Under the pieces are notes generated by a model. The model made no database searches. It saw only the letters and a program-made list of their open reading frames with translations, and was not told the DNA's origin. A stretch of DNA of 27,673 nucleotides, taken from the IMG/VR virus record IMGVR_UViG_3300043411_000887, positions 1-27,673 of that record. One strand, 5' to 3'. The position numbers and the translations under genes were made by a program. Of this stretch, positions 24,203 through 27,673 are shown piece after piece. Each line of letters begins with the position of its first letter. Positions within the stretch are counted from its first letter, which is position 1. This DNA comes from a virus.

Positions 24203-24706
24203 CTACTCGTCGACCCAGCCCACGCTCGGTGGGGGCGGCGGGGGCGGCGCCATCCCGGCCGGGGTGCGGCGGCGCGAGGCGGTCGGAGGCGGGGCGACCG
24301 CGACTGGCGCAGGCGGCGGCTCCGGGGGCGGCGGGGGTTGCGCCTCGACCTTGCGCTGTGACTCGGCGGCCTTCGATCGCTCGACGCAGAGCTCGAAGGA
24401 CGGCGCTGACTCGGGCAGCTTCTCGCCGATGACCCACTGCCCCGCGTAGTGCACGACCACCTGGCTGTGCGGCACGAGCACGCCGAGCGCCACGCCGTCG
24501 GGACTCTCGCCGATCGCCGCCAGTTCGTCGCGCCCGCTCGTCGACAGTCCTGACGTGGCGCCGGGCGGGCCGCAGAACAGCCAACCGTCGGGCAGGCGGC
24601 GCGCGGTGTGGCCGTGGTTGCCCGCAGCAGCCGGCTCGAACACCAGCGTCGGCGCCTTGCCGGGGAGCTGGACGGGCGACAGGAAGACGAAACGGTGGAT
24701 GATCAC
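24203..24706 (-). CDS. Unknown protein with proline-rich C-terminus, 167 aa
   Basis: GTG at 24706 overlaps the upstream stop as GTGA (24703-24706); large terminase begins two bases after its TAG. The N-terminal 100 residues look like a small beta domain (IIHRFVFLSPVQLPG, LPDGWLFCGPPGATSG, LGVLVPHSQVVVHYAGQWVI). Then come a charged helix (ELCVERSKAAESQRKVEAQ) and a C-terminal 45 residues dominated by proline, with three runs of three to seven prolines broken by Ala, Val and a short basic patch (ASRRRTP), ending SVGWVDE. Polyproline tails often act as spacers or peptide-binding segments. Lying between terminase subunits, it may assist packaging, but I recognise no family. Confidence 0.72.
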   Translation of the reverse strand: MIIHRFVFLSPVQLPGKAPTLVFEPAAAGNHGHTARRLPDGWLFCGPPGATSGLSTSGRDELAAIGESPDGVALGVLVPHSQVVVHYAGQWVIGEKLPESAPSFELCVERSKAAESQRKVEAQPPPPPEPPPAPVAVAPPPTASRRRTPAGMAPPPPPPPSVGWVDE

Positions 24707-25269
24707 AACTGGCCCCCTCGCCGGTGGTGCATGAACTCCTCGATCGCGTGGTACCGGGCGACGATGCCGGCCCGCTGCGCCGCCTCGAGCAGCGACTCCT
24801 CGATCCCGGTGCCACGCTTGTCGTGGCGGTGGCTGCGCGCGGCCGGGCGGAACGTGTAGACCACCGCGTCGCGCACGCCGATCGCCGCGACCAACCGCGT
24901 GAACAGCCCGATCCGGCGCATCGGCGACTGGTCGGCGTGGCGCCGCGTCACCGCGTAGTGCAGCGTCGGGATCAGGCCCGGCGTGTGCGCGGCCCAGCAC
25001 CAGATCCGATCCGGCGCCGACGGGTCGCAGCCGATCGTGATCCGCGTGTCGTCGAGGGTCATCAGGCCGCCGCGCACCTCGTCGTCGAAGAGGCGCCGGT
25101 AGTCGCGGCCCCGCATCGCGTGGCACCGGTCGGCGAGGCGCCACGACTCGCGCCACGAGTGGGCGACGTAGGGCAGGTCCGTCGGCACGGCGTCGCGGAA
25201 CCAGATGCGGACGCGGCGGGGCTCAGTGGACGGGGCAAGCGGGGGCGGTGAGGTCGAGGCGGCGATCAC
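24703..25269 (-). CDS. GNAT acetyltransferase-like protein, 188 aa
   Basis: GTG at 25269 overlaps the upstream stop as GTGA. After a Pro/Ser leader the sequence RIWFRDAVPTDLPYVAHSWR has the 'R.A...DLP.V..SW' opening typical of GNAT-like proteins found beside phage terminases. It continues with RITIGCDPSAPDRIWCWAAH (central strands), TLHYAVTRRHADQSPMRRIG (where GNAT enzymes bind acetyl-CoA) and LFTRLVAAIGVRDAVVYTFR. The canonical R/Q-x-x-G-x-A/G loop is poorly preserved, so catalytic activity is doubtful. The C-terminal 45 residues are helical and basic. Placement between the small and large terminase is notable. Identity rests on pattern recognition; a fold-level search would settle it. Confidence 0.7.
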   Translation of the reverse strand: MIAASTSPPPLAPSTEPRRVRIWFRDAVPTDLPYVAHSWRESWRLADRCHAMRGRDYRRLFDDEVRGGLMTLDDTRITIGCDPSAPDRIWCWAAHTPGLIPTLHYAVTRRHADQSPMRRIGLFTRLVAAIGVRDAVVYTFRPAARSHRHDKRGTGIEESLLEAAQRAGIVARYHAIEEFMHHRRGGQL

Positions 25270-25787
25270 GAATCCCCCTTGCGCGCGAGCAGCGCCGCGA
25301 TCTCGTCGGGCGGCATCGCCTCGAGCTTGGCGCGGATGGCGGCGTCCAGTTGGGCCTGCAGTTCCTCGGGCGAGAGGGCGGCGGCTTGCTTGGAGTCGCT
25401 GGACTCCGACACGCCGCAGAACTTGCCGAGCTGCGTCGTCGCCTGGACGGCCGATCGGAAATCGCCGGCCTTCTCGGCGGCGCGGGCGAGGCGGCCCAGC
25501 TCCTCTTTGACCGTCGCCGCATAGAACGGGGTCATCTCTTCGATGGCCTCGCGGATCCGCGTGTTTACGACCCGCAGATCCTCGTAGGCGGTGCGGCGCG
25601 AGATGCCGAACTTGCCCATCAGCTCGCGGACTACCGCGGCAGGCCGCAGCCCGTCGCCCTCGAGCAATTCGAGCGCGAATTTGAACCGCACCTCCCGCGT
25701 TTCGGGCGGCGATCGGTCGGAGTCATCGTGCGACGGCGTGCGGCTCATGTCTGCGCTGGGCTGCCCGGCACTGACCGGGTGCGCCAT
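25266..25787 (-). CDS. Terminase small subunit candidate, 173 aa
   Basis: Three starts are possible: GTG 25802, ATG 25787 and ATG 25748. ATG 25787 has a GAAGG element close upstream and is chosen. After a polar leader, residues about 25-70 form a helix-turn-helix (RFKFALELLEGDGLRPAAVV, RELMGKFGISRRTAYEDLRV), and the middle is a helical segment of oligomerisation type (FYAATVKEELGRLARAAEKA, FRSAVQATTQLGKFCGV). The C-terminus is a charged helix (SPEELQAQLDAAIRAKLEAM). DNA-binding head plus helical oligomerisation and tail regions fit small terminases, and it stands first in the packaging operon. A transcription regulator remains possible. Confidence 0.75.
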   Translation of the reverse strand: MAHPVSAGQPSADMSRTPSHDDSDRSPPETREVRFKFALELLEGDGLRPAAVVRELMGKFGISRRTAYEDLRVVNTRIREAIEEMTPFYAATVKEELGRLARAAEKAGDFRSAVQATTQLGKFCGVSESSDSKQAAALSPEELQAQLDAAIRAKLEAMPPDEIAALLARKGDS

Positions 25788-25817
25788 CCACCCTTCGCAC
25801 ACCCGCGGAACGACAGT

Positions 25818-25868
25818 AACTCTTGTGCTGGAGAGCGACTGTTAGCAGCGAGATCCCGTCAAAGAGTT
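25818..25868. promoter_or_regulatory. Intergenic region with paired inverted repeats before packaging operon
   Basis: Between the sigma-like gene and the small terminase there are about 150 bases without a gene, the longest such gap in the minus-strand operon. A perfect 7-bp inverted repeat AACTCTT (25818-25824) / AAGAGTT (25862-25868) flanks a 37-base core, inside which CTGTTAGCAG (25839-25848) is a near-palindrome. On the minus strand TTGACG (25862-25857) could be a -35 box, but no convincing -10 lies at normal spacing. Another short palindrome-like element, TGGCACGCCA, lies at 25878-25887. This is the natural place for the late promoter and its operator; no T-rich terminator is visible. 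Confidence 0.4.
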
Positions 25869-25941
25869 GCGCTCCACTGGCACGCCATGCGCATTCTGGA
25901 TCACGAGCGAAGGTCCGGCACGACCTCGCCCGGACCCTGAC

Positions 25942-26424
25942 TCACCACCCGGACAGGAACTCCATCGCATCCGGGTCACGTCGCAGCTTCGCGACGATCT
26001 CATCGATCATCGTCTGCACCCGCTGCCGACTGATGCCCAGCACCTTGCCGAGCTCGACGCGGCTCATCCCGCCCTGCTCGGCGTAGTCCAGCGCGCACAG
26101 CGACGGCAGCCGCTCGGCCATCGCGACCACGGCATCGGCCATCTGGGTCGTGACGTCGGCGCCATCGCGCGCCAGGCCCCGCGCGGTGCGCTTGAGCGGC
26201 AGGCTGATCCCACGCGCGTTATGTCCCCGCGCCCCGACGACGATCGTTCCGCTCGTGGTGACGTGCATCGCAAGGTTGTACCTGCAGCGCAGCACCGGGC
26301 AGATGCCCTCGCCGCGGCACTGCGCGCGGCTCGCGGGCATGCGCGGCTCGCCTGGCGTCTCGTCGATCATCGGCAGCCGCAACGGCTCGCCGCACGATCG
26401 CCGCGGGCCGTCGCTGAGGCTCAC
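25942..26424 (-). CDS. Sigma-70 region 4-like HTH regulator, 160 aa
   Basis: GTG at 26424 overlaps the upstream stop as GTGA. The N-terminal part has Cys36, Cys42 and Cys47 in GICPVLRCRYNLAMHV, a 'CP...C.YNL' segment seen in small sigma-like or DNA-binding proteins of phages and some high-GC bacteria, possibly a metal site with Cys11. The C-terminal third (residues about 107-150: PSLCALDYAEQGGMSRVELG, KVLGISRQRVQTMIDEIVAK) is a clear helix-turn-helix of sigma region 4 type, with the recognition helix SRQRVQTMIDEI. There is no region 2, so it cannot be a full sigma factor. It lies just before the intergenic region of the late operon and may control it. Inference: regulator of late transcription. 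Confidence 0.72.
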   Translation of the reverse strand: MSLSDGPRRSCGEPLRLPMIDETPGEPRMPASRAQCRGEGICPVLRCRYNLAMHVTTSGTIVVGARGHNARGISLPLKRTARGLARDGADVTTQMADAVVAMAERLPSLCALDYAEQGGMSRVELGKVLGISRQRVQTMIDEIVAKLRRDPDAMEFLSGW

Positions 26425-26609
26425 GGCCCCACCACCGTCATCGGCGGCGCCTTCGCCGCGTCGTCCATCAGGGCGCGCACCGCCACACCGCCGCCGGTGC
26501 AGGCGATGCCGCGACGCCACTGGTGCTCCTCGACGATCTCGATCCCGGAGCGCATGATCGCGTTGGGGTACCGGCCGCACTGCGGGCAGAGGATGCGGGT
26601 CGGCCTCAT
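26421..26609 (-). CDS. Small zinc-knuckle protein, 62 aa
   Basis: ATG at 26609 overlaps the stop of the preceding gene as ATGA, and its stop overlaps the next start as GTGA, so it is tightly coupled on both sides. It begins MRPTRILCPQCGRYPNAIM, with a CPQC knuckle at residues 8-11 and a third cysteine at residue 37 (GIACTGGG). A fourth ligand could be His or absent. Small phage zinc-ribbon proteins of this kind may bind nucleic acid or protein partners. No specific function is assigned. Confidence 0.7.
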   Translation of the reverse strand: MRPTRILCPQCGRYPNAIMRSGIEIVEEHQWRRGIACTGGGVAVRALMDDAAKAPPMTVVGP

Positions 26610-26824
26610 GGTGCAACCTCCGTCGTCTCGACCCATCGGCCATCGACTATAACGAACCGCCGGCCACTGGGCGGATCGAAGGTCGCCCACGTAAACGACG
26701 GCATCGGCGGCAGTTCGATCGTGATCTCGTCATCGTTGACGCGGGCCCACCAGTGGCGCGATGAATCATCGAGCGCAGCAACCCACGCCGCGCACTCAGC
26801 CGCGCAGTCGCGCCACCACCTCAC
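26606..26824 (-). CDS. Trp-rich unknown small protein, 72 aa
   Basis: GTG at 26824 overlaps the previous stop as GTGA, and its TGA overlaps the next ATG; this coupling decides the start although the frame is open upstream. The protein has seven tryptophans in 72 residues (positions 3, 4, 14, 25, 26, 46, 64). It begins MRWWRDCAAECAAWVAALDD, followed by a short beta-rich part (DEITIELPPMPSFTWATFD, RRFVIVDGRWVET). No transmembrane segment is apparent. Family not recognised. Confidence 0.65.
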   Translation of the reverse strand: MRWWRDCAAECAAWVAALDDSSRHWWARVNDDEITIELPPMPSFTWATFDPPSGRRFVIVDGRWVETTEVAP

Positions 26825-27165
26825 GGCGCACCGCCGATCAGCGGCCGCCCGCACGCCCGGCAGCACTCGACCGGCGGCGCCGCGATCGCCGGTTCGGCGA
26901 GCGGTGGCAGCACCTCGACGGCCTGACTCAGTTCGGCGGCGATGTTGTGAGCGGCGGTGTAGTCGTGGGCCTCGCGATCTGCCGACGCCCACTGCGAGAT
27001 CAGTAGCGGCTGTCGATCATCGTCCGGCCTCGCCACCTTGCTTGGCTCGGCGGCCTGCACCAAGTCGATCTGCCACCCGTCGACCTGGACCCACCGACGG
27101 CAGGTGCCGGCGCGGTAGGCCGCGAGGGCGGTCGCGAGGTCGGTGAACTTCTGCGGGGCGCTCAT
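26821..27165 (-). CDS. Unknown protein with C-terminal Cys knuckle, 114 aa (MSAP-type N-terminus)
   Basis: ATG at 27165 overlaps the previous stop as ATGA; the frame is open further upstream but the extension is arginine-rich shadow. It begins MSAPQKFTDLATALAAYRAG, continues with WVQVDGWQIDLVQAAEPSK, a region that may bind a ligand, and LISQWASADREAHDYTAAHN, and ends with a CCRACGRPL knuckle (a single CxxC). The first residues and 19 bases around the start are shared with the 79-residue gene at 21890-22129. Function unknown. Confidence 0.7.
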   Translation of the reverse strand: MSAPQKFTDLATALAAYRAGTCRRWVQVDGWQIDLVQAAEPSKVARPDDDRQPLLISQWASADREAHDYTAAHNIAAELSQAVEVLPPLAEPAIAAPPVECCRACGRPLIGGAP

Positions 27166-27171
27166 GGCTTC
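27153..27171. repeat. 19-bp repeat spanning a start codon, copy 2
   Basis: Identical to the copy at 22117-22135, with the ATG at the same place in both. It covers six bases before and ten after the start codon. Confidence 0.8.
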
Positions 27172-27392
27172 AACCCCAGCGCCGATGACGTCGACTGCAC
27201 CGCGTTGGCGAGCACGAAGTCGGGGCCGAGCTTCGACGACGCGAGCTCGTATGAGCCGACGCCGCGAGAGCAAACGTTGACCTCGTCGACTGTCCGCTTG
27301 CGGGCCTCGACGAAAACGACCCCTTGGTCGCTGTAGATTTCCACGCGGCAGCCGCGCGCGACGGCATCCAAGATCGATTCGACTAGCGTCAT
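27162..27392 (-). CDS. Unknown small protein, 76 aa
   Basis: ATG at 27392 overlaps the stop of the RusA-type gene as ATGA (27389-27392), and its own TGA overlaps the next start (27162-27165). It begins MTLVESILDAVARGCRVEIY and shows an alpha-beta pattern: a helix, a strand pair (CRVEIYSDQGVVFVEARKR), then EVNVCSRGVGSYELAS. No recognised motif. Coupling between two expressed genes and natural amino-acid composition support it as real. Function unknown. Confidence 0.7.
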   Translation of the reverse strand: MTLVESILDAVARGCRVEIYSDQGVVFVEARKRTVDEVNVCSRGVGSYELASSKLGPDFVLANAVQSTSSALGLKP

Positions 27393-27673
27393 CGCTCGTC
27401 ACTCCTCGCCGACACCGGGCCGGCCGTTCGTGGGTACCGATAGACTTCGATCGACGCGCCGGGCTGGCCGTCGTTCGCGTAGAGCTTCGTGGGGTGCGGT
27501 GCGATCACCTGCGCGTCGTCGCGGTAGGCGATGCCGGTCAGCGCGTCGAGCGTGCAGCGGAGAAGCTTGTCGGCGTCCGGCTTGACCTCGGGGTACTCGC
27601 GCGTCACCGACTTGGGGCGCGGCACGTAGAAGGTGACATCGACGCCCACCGGCCCATCGAACGGCGGCCGACC
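27389..27673 (-). CDS. rusA: RusA-type Holliday-junction resolvase, C-terminal part, cut by right window edge
   Basis: The frame is open from the right edge; reading before the internal GTG at 27649 gives GRPPFDGPV, which joins naturally to GVDVTFYVPRPKS as in RusA proteins ('GPV.V.V.F..PRPKS'). The true start is therefore outside the window and the first part is missing. Family motifs are visible: PRPKS, KPDADKLLRCTLDALTG and AYRDDAQVI, supplying the acidic residues that coordinate Mg2+. RusA normally has Asn after the KPDxD motif, but here it is Lys (KPDADK). The enzyme resolves four-way DNA junctions, in phages usually before packaging. The end overlaps the next gene as ATGA. Confidence 0.88.
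   Translation of the reverse strand, partial: GRPPFDGPVGVDVTFYVPRPKSVTREYPEVKPDADKLLRCTLDALTGIAYRDDAQVIAPHPTKLYANDGQPGASIEVYRYPRTAGPVSARSDER

Noticed and set aside
24201-24815. N-terminal extension of large terminase beyond 24200
   Set aside because: The extra codons are low-complexity Arg/Pro/Ala and overlap the coupled proline-tailed gene in another frame; ATG at 24200 fits the operon spacing.
25878-25892. TGGCACG-N4-GCGC resembling a sigma-54 promoter on the plus strand
   Set aside because: The -24 half matches but the -12 half does not (GCGC rather than TTGC), and it points away from every gene on that side.
1-27673. CRISPR arrays, insertion sequences, integrase or attachment sites
   Set aside because: No regularly spaced repeats, no terminal inverted repeats with a transposase, and no recombinase motifs were seen on either strand.

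Overview
The window reads as the structural (late) half of a tailed-phage genome with short-tail (podovirus-type) architecture. The DNA is strongly G+C-rich by eye and codon third positions are almost all G or C, as expected for a phage of a high-GC bacterium. Nothing in the sequence fixes the host. There is no integrase, attachment site, IS element or host housekeeping gene, so the sequence does not tell free phage from prophage. Both ends of the window cut through genes.

Nearly everything lies on the minus strand and is read right to left. Genes are packed with 4-nt stop/start overlaps (ATGA or GTGA) or gaps of a few bases, which points to long, translationally coupled operons. From the right edge (27.7 to 25.9 kb) comes a small-gene block: a RusA-type Holliday-junction resolvase cut by the edge, four small unknown or zinc-knuckle proteins, and a protein with a C-terminal sigma-region-4-like helix-turn-helix. 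A gap of about 150 bases with inverted repeats then precedes the packaging module (25.8 to 21.9 kb): small terminase candidate, a GNAT-like protein, a proline-tailed protein, large terminase, a small P-loop kinase-like protein and a 79-residue protein. The head module (21.9 to 15.7 kb) holds portal, scaffold, major capsid protein, a decoration-type virion protein, a degenerate initiator-type tRNA(CAU)-like gene, and the head-tail connector/adaptor.

Next come four tail-appendage or fiber-like proteins (15.7 to 12.4 kb), a large nozzle-like tail protein (11.8 to 8.7 kb), three presumed internal/ejection proteins (8.7 to 2.5 kb), and further virion proteins at the left end, including one with a LamG-like lectin domain. 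No tape-measure or tail-tube series is present, which supports the short-tail reading.

Two features break the pattern. A small plus-strand cassette at 11.85 to 12.42 kb encodes a 48-residue two-helix membrane protein (holin-like) and a lipoprotein with a clear lipobox; it lies head-on inside the otherwise minus-strand tail operon. A tRNA-like sequence with the C1xA72 mismatch and CAU anticodon of bacterial initiator tRNA, but with abnormal D and T loops, sits only 8 to 9 nt before the start codon of the connector gene. These two, with the sigma-like regulator and its adjacent intergenic region, are the best candidates for new biology.
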